From a virus: a stretch of DNA of 22,663 bases. This document shows, in pieces, positions 6,661 through 15,354 of the stretch (the stretch's first letter is position 1; each line of letters starts with the position of its first letter). The DNA is taken from positions 1 through 22,663 of the IMG/VR virus record IMGVR_UViG_3300033995_000320; one strand, written 5' to 3'. Under the pieces are notes generated by a model. It made no database searches, was not told the DNA's origin, and was given only the letters and a program-made list of their open reading frames with translations. The position numbers and the translations under genes are program-made.

Positions 6661-6695
6661 GGGGATTGCTACGTAATGTGGTTAATCCCCTTTTT
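6661..6695 (+). terminator. Terminator-like hairpin between promoter box and tape measure gene
   Basis: GGGGATT (6661-6667) pairs perfectly with AATCCCC (6684-6690) around a 16-base loop and is followed by TTTTT. It can be the terminator of the preceding two-gene unit. It starts only 6 bases after the TAACTTTG box, so a transcript from that box would begin with this hairpin at its 5' end. It might then act as an attenuator or as a stabilising 5' stem-loop. Confidence 0.6.
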
Positions 6696-6709
6696 AAATT
6701 TAATACACT

Positions 6710-9700
6710 ATGGCAAACGAGATAGATTTAGTAGTTGGTTCAGCAGTAAAGACTCAGTTAGATACTCTAATGAAAGAGTTGGTAAAAATTGACGAACAAA
6801 TACAAAAAATAGGAGATACAGCTGCTAGTATGAACACTAAATTAGGTGTTACAAATACTGCTGATTTAACTAAACTTACTGCTGAAAATGAAAAATTAAA
6901 TAAAAAGATACAAGAGTTAACAGGTTCATCAACTGTACTTGAAACAAAATTAGCTAATTTAGCAGCGGCACAAGCAAGGGCTACTAAAGCAGCGACAGAC
7001 GCTTCAATTGCTGAAGAAAAATTACTTGCAGCTACAAATAAAAATACTGTTGCAACTGAAAAGAAAACTAAAGCAACATTAGCAGATACTATTGCTCAAA
7101 GAGAAGCTACTAATGCTACAACTTTAGAAATAAAAGCTGGACAAGGATTAGCAAAAACCTATGCTGAATTAGATGCTCAACATAAAATAGCAGTTAAAAA
7201 TGCACAAGATTTAGCAGTACAAACTGGTAGAAGTGGAAAGGCTTATGAAGATGCAAAGTTAAAAGCCAATGAATATGGTAAGCAATTAAGAGTTATAGAT
7301 ACTGACATTGGAAAACACACTCGTAATGTAGGTAACTATTCATCATCTTGGAATGGATTAGGTAACTCGATTAACCAACTTACTCGTGAAGCTCCAGCAT
7401 TTGCTAATAGCGTTCAAACAGGTTTTATGGCATTATCTAATAACATCCCAATTTTAACGGATGAGTTAGGTGTGCTTATACAAAAGAATAAAGATTTACA
7501 AGCAGAAGGGAAGCCAACACAGTCAATTCTTAAAACAGTTGCAGGAGCATTTTTCTCTTGGCAAACTGCTATATCTTTAGGTGTAACTATACTTACAGTA
7601 TATGGAGCTAAATTATGGGATATGGTAAGCGGTCTTGATGCTTTAAAAAGAAAGCAAGAAGAATACGCACTTTCTCAAAAATTAATGGATAATCAAATAG
7701 AACAGACTACTAAAAATATACTTGACCAAGCTAAATTAAAAAAAGATGCTTCTATATTAGCTGGAGAATCTTCAGACAAACAAAGAAAAATTGATTTACA
7801 AGCTGAAAAAGATATTCAAGATAATCTTGTTTTTAGGAGGGATTCTGATAAAAAGAAATATGAGAATGCAAAACATTATGCGGACTTAGAAGCGAAACTA
7901 CCAAGTATTTATGCTCAAGGACAAGAAGCTATTAAGCAACGTATTAAAATCAATAATGAATTAAAAAAATATAAAAATTATGAAACAACTCCTGAAGGAT
8001 TAGCAGACTTAAAAAACGCTGCTACTTTATCAGAAGGTATAGTAAAAGAACAAGGGAGAAAAATAACTTTGTTAAAGAGCGCTCAAAAAGTAGAGGAATA
8101 TAATGAAGCAAAAAAATCTCAAGAAAAAATAGACAAGATAAAGCCTGAAAGAGAAAGAAAAGTATTGACTTTTGATGAGGTTAAGTCTGAACACGATTTA
8201 GCAGAAGCAGTATTAGCAACTGATAAAATCAGAGAAAAATCGGCAGATATGTCAGAATGGACTACTGAACAAAAAATAGCTAATTTAGATTTATTAAGTT
8301 TAACAGAAATAAAAACTGCTTCTGAAATAGCTAATAAAGAAATAGATATTGCTAATAAAAAAATGGCTGATAACAAAACAGCAAATGATTTAGCATTAAA
8401 AAATAACAAGGAATTTGCAACGCAACACGCTAAAAATATTCTTGATATTGAGAAAACAAATAAGAATGAAATACTTACCGCAAATGAAGTTTTAAATGGC
8501 AAAATACTTGAATCAGCTTTAAATACTGACAAAGCAATAAAAGCATTAAGCGACGAAGATTTAAAATCAACTCAACAATTAGCTATCGCTAAATTAAATA
8601 CAGAGATTATTGCTGAAAAATTAATTATAGATAATAAAGTTAAAGGTAAAAATTTTACAAAATTACAACAAGAAGAAGCGTTTAAAGAATATATAAAATT
8701 ATCATTAGCTAAAATAGATTTAGAGGAGAAAGTGCAATTAGCTTCTGAACCAAATCCTATTAAGCAAGAGATAATAAAACAAAATTTTGCTGATTTAAGA
8801 AAAGGCATTGAAAACATATTATCTCCAATTGAGGGGGTTAAAAAAGCATTTGCTGATTTATCTACATCAGGAGAAGTGTATAATAAAAGTCTTTCAGCAT
8901 CTTTAGATAAGTTAGGAATGTCAAGTCTTAAAACATTTTTAGATTTTGATGAATTTGGACAATCTTCTTTTCAGAAAATGTGGGAAAATGCAGATACAAC
9001 TCAAAAGAAAACAACTGTTATGTTCCAAGCAATTGGAGATGTGGCTCAACAATATTTTGGAATGATTTCAGAAGTATCTGAAGCTAATTTTCAAGAAGAT
9101 TTAAGAAGATTAGAAGCTCAAAAAGAAATATCATTAAGTTTTGCTGGAGATAGTGCTGTTGCTAAAGAAAGAATTGAAGAGCAATTTGCTAAGAAGAAAA
9201 AAGAACTTGAAATAAAACAGTTTAAGGACAAACAGAAAATGGCTGTTGCAAATATAGCAATAGATACTGCTCAAGCTATTATGCAAATATGGGCGCATAG
9301 TCCTGATTTTACTGGTATATCTCAAAGCGCAATGTCGATAATTATTGGAGCATTAGGAGCTGTGCAAATGGGAATGGTACTTACTCAAAAACCACCTGCT
9401 TACGCTGAAGGTACAGATAATCACTCGGGAGGGTTGATGCTTGTAAATGATGGTAAAGGAAGTAACTTCCAAGAGAAAGTTGTATTACCAAGTGGTAAAG
9501 TTATTAGACCACAAGGCAGAAACGTGCTTATGGATGCTCCTAAGGGAACTAAGGTATTGAATCACGAACAACAATTATTTGAAATGTTACAAAGTAATAA
9601 TATATCAATGTCATCTCAACAATCAAGTGGATTAACTTATGACGAGATGAATGAAATATTCCAAAATAATTTTGCAAATATTAAAACACAAAACACTATC

Positions 9701-9796
9701 TTTGACAAGAACGGATTTCAAACGTATGTTAGAAATGGTAATAGCATCACAAGAAGTAATAGTAATCGTTCTCAAGCAATTGGAATAAGCGTATAA
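6710..9796 (+). CDS. Tail tape measure protein
   Basis: At 1028 residues this has the build of a tape measure protein, which sets tail length and passes through the tube at infection. Residues 1-210 are long Ala/Lys/Thr-rich helices with heptad-like spacing. A hydrophobic stretch at about 274-307 (AFFSWQTAISLGVTILTVYG) could cross a membrane. About 310-740 is a long charged, Lys/Glu/Asn-rich coiled-coil region. A second hydrophobic region lies at about 843-890 (NIAIDTAQAIMQIW and AMSIIIGALGAVQMGM). After it comes a Gly-rich segment with YAEGTDNHSGG, GKGSNFQEKVVLP and GTKVLN, which is characteristic of the C-terminal part of many Bacteroidetes phage tape measures. If the whole chain is extended in the tube, the tail would be roughly 150 nm long (inference from about 0.15 nm per residue). 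Confidence 0.92.
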   Translation: MANEIDLVVGSAVKTQLDTLMKELVKIDEQIQKIGDTAASMNTKLGVTNTADLTKLTAENEKLNKKIQELTGSSTVLETKLANLAAAQARATKAATDASIAEEKLLAATNKNTVATEKKTKATLADTIAQREATNATTLEIKAGQGLAKTYAELDAQHKIAVKNAQDLAVQTGRSGKAYEDAKLKANEYGKQLRVIDTDIGKHTRNVGNYSSSWNGLGNSINQLTREAPAFANSVQTGFMALSNNIPILTDELGVLIQKNKDLQAEGKPTQSILKTVAGAFFSWQTAISLGVTILTVYGAKLWDMVSGLDALKRKQEEYALSQKLMDNQIEQTTKNILDQAKLKKDASILAGESSDKQRKIDLQAEKDIQDNLVFRRDSDKKKYENAKHYADLEAKLPSIYAQGQEAIKQRIKINNELKKYKNYETTPEGLADLKNAATLSEGIVKEQGRKITLLKSAQKVEEYNEAKKSQEKIDKIKPERERKVLTFDEVKSEHDLAEAVLATDKIREKSADMSEWTTEQKIANLDLLSLTEIKTASEIANKEIDIANKKMADNKTANDLALKNNKEFATQHAKNILDIEKTNKNEILTANEVLNGKILESALNTDKAIKALSDEDLKSTQQLAIAKLNTEIIAEKLIIDNKVKGKNFTKLQQEEAFKEYIKLSLAKIDLEEKVQLASEPNPIKQEIIKQNFADLRKGIENILSPIEGVKKAFADLSTSGEVYNKSLSASLDKLGMSSLKTFLDFDEFGQSSFQKMWENADTTQKKTTVMFQAIGDVAQQYFGMISEVSEANFQEDLRRLEAQKEISLSFAGDSAVAKERIEEQFAKKKKELEIKQFKDKQKMAVANIAIDTAQAIMQIWAHSPDFTGISQSAMSIIIGALGAVQMGMVLTQKPPAYAEGTDNHSGGLMLVNDGKGSNFQEKVVLPSGKVIRPQGRNVLMDAPKGTKVLNHEQQLFEMLQSNNISMSSQQSSGLTYDEMNEIFQNNFANIKTQNTIFDKNGFQTYVRNGNSITRSNSNRSQAIGISV

Positions 9797-9798
9797 TT

Positions 9799-12700
9799 AT
9801 GGCAGGAGAAACTTTTGAATTAAGATTTAAAAATAACGAGAATTTAACCGTAAGCATTGATGAACCTATCAACTTTGCTACGGTTGATTTTCAGTTAAGC
9901 CAAAAAGACAAAGGGTATGGTCGTGATGTATCTTTTAATGGTGGCGAGGTTCAATTTGAGTTTGTTAAATATCGTAATCACTATTTAGATAAGTTATTAT
10001 CATACAACAATACCTATGGTTTTGAGTCAATTGTAGAATTAATCATCACTTGTGGAAGTGTAACAACTATAATCGGAGAATTAGATTTCGCAACTGCTAT
10101 TACAGACGATTTAGAGTACTTTAAATGCAAAGTTATTCAGCAATCAAGTAAACAGATAGTAAAGAGAAGAAAGTCTGTTAAAGTTGATTTATTAAGTAAT
10201 AAAGATATTGATGGAAACACTATTACTCCATTAGAAAAAAAGAATTTAATTCTTATCGCTAAACCACTTTATCAAAGTTCAAGGTTAGAGCAAAAAGAAG
10301 ATGTAATAGCAGAAAGAGGTGTCCATAGTTACTCAAGCGGAAGAACTCTTTATAGATTATGGGCGAAAGAACTTACTGACTATTCAATAGAAGATAGTTA
10401 TAACCCTTTCGACGATGGTACTTCAGAAGGGGTAAAGGTTTTAACTGCTCAAAACGCATTAAGAAATATAAACATCAAAGTAAGTGAATTTACTTGTGAA
10501 TATAAGTTGTATAATAGCGGTGGTGCAGGAGTTGCATCAGGATATTTTGGAATAAGATGGGGTCTTGACTTTGAAACTGCTGGATTAACAGAGCAAAAAA
10601 TACCTGAAAGTTTATTTTATTTTAATATTGGAGGTCAAACACATACATATACTAAATCATTAATTTATACTATTCCATCACTTCCAACAACTCATTCTAT
10701 TTGGATATATCATAACTTATATGTAAGAAATGCAGGAGGAGGATATTCTGAAATAAAAGTAACTCAAAACAAAATGAATATTGATTTAGTTGCAGAAACA
10801 TTAGCTTCTGATTCTGTTGTATTTTCATTTAGATTAGTCGATGTAATGCGACAAGTGGTTAAATCAATATCAGGATTAGATATATATGCACCTCGTTTTG
10901 ATGTTGCTGGAGAGTTTTATGATAATAGATTAGTAAACGGTAATTTTTTAAGGAAAATTGATACTATATTAGATAAAGATGATAATCTTATAAATAAAGC
11001 ATTTTTAATTTCATTAGAGGACTTAGAGAAATCTCTCACAGAATTTAATGCTGATTGGGAAATAAACAATGATGGAGACGTGTTTTTTGGTATAGAAGAT
11101 GATTTTTATATAGATGATGAAATCAAAACATTTACTAATACTCAATTTTCATCATTTAACAAGTCATTTAATCCAAAGTTTCAGATTAATGAGTTTAACT
11201 ATGGTTACAAAACTTTTCAATCTTTAAAAGAAAACGAAGAATCTTATAGTGCTGATGTGATTAATGGTCAATCTAAATGGGTACTACAAAATAAATCGGT
11301 AGAGAACAAAAAAGATGTTTCTATTGAATGGATAAGAGATTCGTTTTCGATTGAAACAAATAGAAGAAAAGCATTGGAAATTGAATCTAATACAGCTTCT
11401 CAAGAAGATGATAGTCTTTTTATAATTGATAGTAAGAACACACCTTCAAACCAAACTAATAGTGATTCATCTATATGCAGTCATCGCTTCATAGAATCAA
11501 CAGGTCTTTTAGGGTTGCAATCAACACTTAATTTTGAATTATTACCATTTAATGTAGGGGATGTATTCAAGATAAAATCTCCAACAACTATAAACATTGG
11601 AACTTATATTGTTAAATCAATGGAAGGTTCAAAAATAGAATTAGACAGACAAAGCGACACAGCTCCAACAATAGATGTATCTACAACTTATCTTTGGAAT
11701 GATAACGACCCATTTACATCTCCATCTCCAATAAGTAAAACATACACATTTACTCATAATTATACAAAAATAATATTTAACAGAACATTAAGGTTGTCAA
11801 AAACAACAGTATTTAGTGAAAATTACGATGTAGGAGATTTAATTGAAATAACTACCTGTCTAATAAATAAAGGAAAGTATGAAATTTTAAATGTAAATAA
11901 TGTTGCAGGAAACACATACTTAGATTTAACAAGATTAGACGACACTTCAGTAATTACTGGTATAGGTACTGATTTTGAATATACATTAAATCCTTTAGTA
12001 AATCCCTTTATATCATACACAACCGATGGATTTACAAATATCAAGAATTTAGTAGCTGAGGATAAATTTGCTAATTTAAGGTATTCTATAAGAAGAAACA
12101 TAGATAAATATTGGAAGAAATATCTATCGACTTGTAATTTATATAAAAGAACACAACCTATAAACAATACTTGGTATAAAAACAATAAGTACTTTACAGC
12201 CACTTATGATAATGGAATAGATGAACCATTAACACTTACGGAATCAGACCCTATTACAACTTCATTTTCTGCTCCTATTTTAAGTCCGTTTATGTATAAC
12301 GATGTAGTGTTTTCAAACGTTGAGTTTTCAGATTTCATACAATTACAAAACGATATAAGGACTACAAGAGGATATATAAAAACTTACGATAATAATAGAT
12401 TACCTATTTTATTATATCCAGTTAATATGAAGTATGAAAATTTAAGTAAGGAATTGACTATAAAAGCAGAAGAAAAATTTACATCTACATTTCTTCCTAC
12501 TATTGAAACTTTACCGATAACAAATGTATTATCAAAACAAGCATCGACAGGTGGAAACATATTATCAAATGGATATTTACCAATAACTGCTAAGGGAATA
12601 GTATGGGGAACAAGCTCTAATCCTACGGTTGAATTAAACTCGAAAACAACTCAAGGAACAGGAGATAGTTCATTTACAACTACATTGACATTATTAACAC

Positions 12701-13242
12701 CAAATACGCTATATTACGCAAGAGCTTATGCTACTAATTCAAATGGAACAGCTTACGGAGTAGAGTTTAGTTTTACAACTGTAATAGTTTTACCAAGCGC
12801 TTCAAATGATTCTTACACTCTTAATAATGAAGATGTTGTTGATTTGTTTCCAATGGCTAACGATATATTAGGTGAAATACCTACAACCATTACATCAATA
12901 GATACAACAGATATAACAAGTGGTACTATATCAATAACTGGCGCTAGTAGTAAATTAACTTTCACACCAAATGGATCTGTTGTAGGTAGTGAAACATTTA
13001 CTTATACAATTACCGATAGTGAATCTAACACGAGTACCGCAACAGTTACTTTAAACATAATAGAACTTATTCCTCCTGTAACTGAATATTTCACAGCAAT
13101 AAATGCTTTTGGTTCAATAACCTATATAAATGATGTTAATGAAACAATTACTGAAGAAATATCTTACCTACAATGTGTTGCAATAACTTACAGAGCTATA
13201 ATATCTTCTTTTGGATTAGAGAACTGTTTATCACCAAATTAA
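9799..13242 (+). CDS. Large tail-tip/baseplate hub protein with FN3-like and cadherin-like C-terminal domains
   Basis: This 1147-residue protein starts 2 bases after the tape measure stop, where distal-tail and hub proteins usually lie. The N-terminal 170 residues are beta-rich (FELRFKNNENLTVSI, SIVELIITCGSVTTIIGELDF) and could be a distal-tail/hub domain. Residues about 170-900 are a long mixed region with many aromatic strands. About 905-994 resembles a fibronectin type III domain (ITAKGIVWGTS, TLLTPNTLYYARAYATNS). About 998-1088 resembles a bacterial Ig/cadherin-like domain (DSYTLNNED, FTPNGSVVGSETFTYTITD). A 57-residue end domain with two Cys (LQCVAI, ENCLSPN) follows. Such adhesive domains suggest surface contact with the host envelope. 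The hub role is inferred from position. Confidence 0.8.
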   Translation: MAGETFELRFKNNENLTVSIDEPINFATVDFQLSQKDKGYGRDVSFNGGEVQFEFVKYRNHYLDKLLSYNNTYGFESIVELIITCGSVTTIIGELDFATAITDDLEYFKCKVIQQSSKQIVKRRKSVKVDLLSNKDIDGNTITPLEKKNLILIAKPLYQSSRLEQKEDVIAERGVHSYSSGRTLYRLWAKELTDYSIEDSYNPFDDGTSEGVKVLTAQNALRNINIKVSEFTCEYKLYNSGGAGVASGYFGIRWGLDFETAGLTEQKIPESLFYFNIGGQTHTYTKSLIYTIPSLPTTHSIWIYHNLYVRNAGGGYSEIKVTQNKMNIDLVAETLASDSVVFSFRLVDVMRQVVKSISGLDIYAPRFDVAGEFYDNRLVNGNFLRKIDTILDKDDNLINKAFLISLEDLEKSLTEFNADWEINNDGDVFFGIEDDFYIDDEIKTFTNTQFSSFNKSFNPKFQINEFNYGYKTFQSLKENEESYSADVINGQSKWVLQNKSVENKKDVSIEWIRDSFSIETNRRKALEIESNTASQEDDSLFIIDSKNTPSNQTNSDSSICSHRFIESTGLLGLQSTLNFELLPFNVGDVFKIKSPTTINIGTYIVKSMEGSKIELDRQSDTAPTIDVSTTYLWNDNDPFTSPSPISKTYTFTHNYTKIIFNRTLRLSKTTVFSENYDVGDLIEITTCLINKGKYEILNVNNVAGNTYLDLTRLDDTSVITGIGTDFEYTLNPLVNPFISYTTDGFTNIKNLVAEDKFANLRYSIRRNIDKYWKKYLSTCNLYKRTQPINNTWYKNNKYFTATYDNGIDEPLTLTESDPITTSFSAPILSPFMYNDVVFSNVEFSDFIQLQNDIRTTRGYIKTYDNNRLPILLYPVNMKYENLSKELTIKAEEKFTSTFLPTIETLPITNVLSKQASTGGNILSNGYLPITAKGIVWGTSSNPTVELNSKTTQGTGDSSFTTTLTLLTPNTLYYARAYATNSNGTAYGVEFSFTTVIVLPSASNDSYTLNNEDVVDLFPMANDILGEIPTTITSIDTTDITSGTISITGASSKLTFTPNGSVVGSETFTYTITDSESNTSTATVTLNIIELIPPVTEYFTAINAFGSITYINDVNETITEEISYLQCVAITYRAIISSFGLENCLSPN

Positions 13243-13254
13243 TAAGAAATAAAT

Positions 13255-14028
13255 ATGAGTGCAATAAATTTATACACGACAAAACAAGAAGCTCTTTATT
13301 TTAAAGACAGCCAAAGAAATAGCTTTTACGAGTTTGGAGGAATACAACTTCTTCCTAATAACACATATACTCAAAAAACAACAATAGCTTTAGAAAATCC
13401 GTATGTTGTATCAGTATTAAAAGTTGCAGATAATTCATTAGTTACTAATTTATTGTACTCAATTACAGAGATTATTAATATAAACACTATTCGCATTGAC
13501 AATACCTCTATTCGTATTGATAGTAATGCTCCTTTGACTATTGATGTATATGCAAATAGTCCATACTATTGGTCTATAACTCCAACTGTTGATTGTGGCA
13601 ATGATTTAATATATCTTAAATTTACATACAATACTACATCGTATTACAGTAATCCATTTTACATCACAGCATTAGATGAAGATAGAGTAACTAAATTCAC
13701 ATACAAAGATTTAGCTTCTAATTATTACGAATCAATAGGATTGAAAACTTGGTTTAGACAGAAATCAAGACAATCAGAATTGACTACGTACTACGAATCA
13801 TCAACAAAAAATACAGTTACTCAAGCTATAAAAACACATAACTTAGAGATGTATGAATCAGAATTTATGAGTATAGATGATTTAATTATGACTGCTGAAA
13901 TACTTGAAAACCCATATTTATATATTGGAAGCAAAAGATACAGTTTATTTGAAGCGGTAAAAATACCTGAATTAACACAACAAGAGAACTTTGGTAAAAT
14001 AAAATTCACTTTAGCACCAAACAATTAA
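13255..14028 (+). CDS. Minor tail protein, family not recognised
   Basis: The 257-residue protein lies 12 bases after the hub gene and ends the tape-measure unit; the next gene has its own promoter-like element. It is beta-rich: FGGIQLLPNNTYTQKTTIAL and YVVSVLKVAD open the fold, and the paired repeats NTIRIDNTSIRIDSNAP follow. Later strands include DLIYLKFTYN and YYSNPFYITALDED. The final third is more helical with a basic KTWFRQKSRQSEL segment and ends GKIKFTLAPNN. Order and beta content suggest a tail-tip or baseplate component that links hub and fibres. No catalytic motif or known domain can be named. Confidence 0.8.
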   Translation: MSAINLYTTKQEALYFKDSQRNSFYEFGGIQLLPNNTYTQKTTIALENPYVVSVLKVADNSLVTNLLYSITEIININTIRIDNTSIRIDSNAPLTIDVYANSPYYWSITPTVDCGNDLIYLKFTYNTTSYYSNPFYITALDEDRVTKFTYKDLASNYYESIGLKTWFRQKSRQSELTTYYESSTKNTVTQAIKTHNLEMYESEFMSIDDLIMTAEILENPYLYIGSKRYSLFEAVKIPELTQQENFGKIKFTLAPNN

Positions 14029-14038
14029 TAGAGAAAAT

Positions 14039-14053
14039 TTCGTAACTTTACAA
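14039..14053 (+). promoter_or_regulatory. Diverged copy 3 of the TTCGTAACTTTGTAA element
   Basis: Thirteen of 15 bases match copies 1 and 2 (the sequence here is TTCGTAACTTTACAA), with the last two bases of the TAnnTTTGT core changed. It lies 11 bases before the ATG of the S74 fibre gene, in a 36-base gap. It may be a weaker promoter or a shared binding site. Confidence 0.4.
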
Positions 14054-14064
14054 AAAATTATATT

Positions 14065-15000
14065 ATGGCATTAGGACTTTATTTTGGAACAGGAGATGCA
14101 GGAGATGGAGATAGCTTATTTACCGCATTCACTACTATAAACAATATGTTTTCAACCACTACTAAATTAACGAGTGGGGATTTAACGATAAATGATGTTA
14201 GAGTAGGTAGAGGAGCTGGAAACCTTACTAATAACACAGCAATTGGACTTAATGCATTAACAGCAAATACAAGTGGTGTAAATAATACAGTGGTTGGAGC
14301 TTCTGCATTAGCGACTAATACAATTGGAAATTATAATACAGCGTTTGGACTTTCTGCATTATCAGCTAATACAAGTGGAGATTCAAATACTGCAATTGGT
14401 AACGGTTCAGGCTTTGCTAATCAAGGAGGTGATTATAATACATCTTTAGGTTCTGATAGTTTTTTTTCAAATATAAGTGGAAATGATAATACAGCAATAG
14501 GCAAAGGAGCGTTACAAAATTCTACATCAAATAGTAATACAGCAATAGGTAGTGATGCTGGTTCAACTGTTACCAACCAATCTAATACTACTTGTGTAGG
14601 ATTTAATGCTCAAGCAAACGCAAGTAATCAAGTAAATTTAGGTAATAGTAGTGTTAATTCTTTAAGATGTCAAGTTACATCAATTACTGGTTTATCTGAT
14701 GCTCGTGATAAGACTAATATTATCGAAATAATTGAAGGATTAGAATTTGTAAATAAATTAAAACCTGTAACATTTACTTGGAATCAAAGAGATGGAGGTA
14801 GAGTTGGAATTAAATCAGCTGGATTTATTGCTCAAGATTTATTGGAATTACAAAACGATTCTTTAATAGGAGAGAATTTAGATTTAGTTTCTGAAAATGA
14901 CCCTGACCAATTAGAAGCAAGATACGCAAATCTTTTGCCAGTAATGATTAAGGCAATACAAGAATTAACAGCAAGGATTAACGTATTAGAAGGATTATAA
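14065..15000 (+). CDS. Tail fibre/spike with S74 self-cleaving chaperone domain
   Basis: This 311-residue protein has three parts. Residues 1-55 are a virion-attachment-like segment. From residue 57 to about 180 there are seven to eight repeats of about 17 residues beginning NTAIG or similar (NTVVG, NTAFG, NTSLG), like the YadA-type trimeric beta-roll heads. From about 200 there is a Peptidase S74 intramolecular chaperone: LSDARDKTNI, GFIAQDLLEL and a final coiled-coil helix NLLPVMIKAIQELTARINVL. In this family a Ser and a Lys five residues later form the self-cleavage dyad, here S211 and K216. The chaperone trimerises the fibre and is then cut off. It probably forms a receptor-binding or structural spike. 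Confidence 0.92.
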   Translation: MALGLYFGTGDAGDGDSLFTAFTTINNMFSTTTKLTSGDLTINDVRVGRGAGNLTNNTAIGLNALTANTSGVNNTVVGASALATNTIGNYNTAFGLSALSANTSGDSNTAIGNGSGFANQGGDYNTSLGSDSFFSNISGNDNTAIGKGALQNSTSNSNTAIGSDAGSTVTNQSNTTCVGFNAQANASNQVNLGNSSVNSLRCQVTSITGLSDARDKTNIIEIIEGLEFVNKLKPVTFTWNQRDGGRVGIKSAGFIAQDLLELQNDSLIGENLDLVSENDPDQLEARYANLLPVMIKAIQELTARINVLEGL

Positions 15001-15015
15001 AAAGAAAAAGAAATA

Positions 15016-15354
15016 ATGGCAGATTTTCCAAATATAGAGCATTATAAAGGCGATACTTTTAAACAAGTATTAATGGTATATAAAGTCAATGGTACTCCAG
15101 TTAATTTAACAGGGGCGATTATTCGTATGCAGTTAAGAAAAGAAAGAGATGGCGTTTCTTATTTGGAATTAACTTCCGTTGCTAATGCAGGTATTACCAT
15201 TACAAATGCTTCCACAGGTTCTTTTAAAATAAACACACAAGTAATAGATATTCAAGCTGGTAATTATGTTTATGATATTGAGTTTAATATTGGCGGTGTG
15301 ATTGAAACGTTGATCAAAGGAGATTTTATTATAACTAATGATGTAACACGATAA
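15016..15354 (+). CDS. Small Ig-like baseplate/fibre-associated protein, BppU N-terminal-like
   Basis: The 112-residue protein begins [17 protein letters not shown] and continues with [19 protein letters not shown]. The second half has an [19 protein letters not shown] strand pair and ends [11 protein letters not shown]. The pattern of Y.GD.F, then a Pro-x-Asn-Leu-Thr-Gly turn, then strands ending in G.Y.YDI..... is typical of the small beta-sandwich unit seen at the N-terminus of phage baseplate upper proteins and in free-standing fibre accessory proteins. It lies between two fibre genes and its stop overlaps the next start (TAATG), so it probably anchors or adapts the 813-aa fibre. Exact contacts are inferred. 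Confidence 0.7.
   Translation: MADFPNIEHYKGDTFKQVLMVYKVNGTPVNLTGAIIRMQLRKERDGVSYLELTSVANAGITITNASTGSFKINTQVIDIQAGNYVYDIEFNIGGVIETLIKGDFIITNDVTR

Noticed and set aside
8119-8532. Minus-strand open frame of 137 codons inside the tape measure gene, and similar antisense frames at 682-1014, 4740-5006 and 11823-12203.
   Set aside because: They mirror Lys/Glu-, Ala- or Thr-rich plus-strand genes, have Ser/Phe/Leu-rich compositions typical of antisense reading, and have no coupling to any neighbour.
14230-14600. Regular repeats in the S74 fibre gene that could suggest an array.
   Set aside because: They are imperfect in-frame protein repeats of about 51 bases without conserved direct repeats and unique spacers, so they are not CRISPR.
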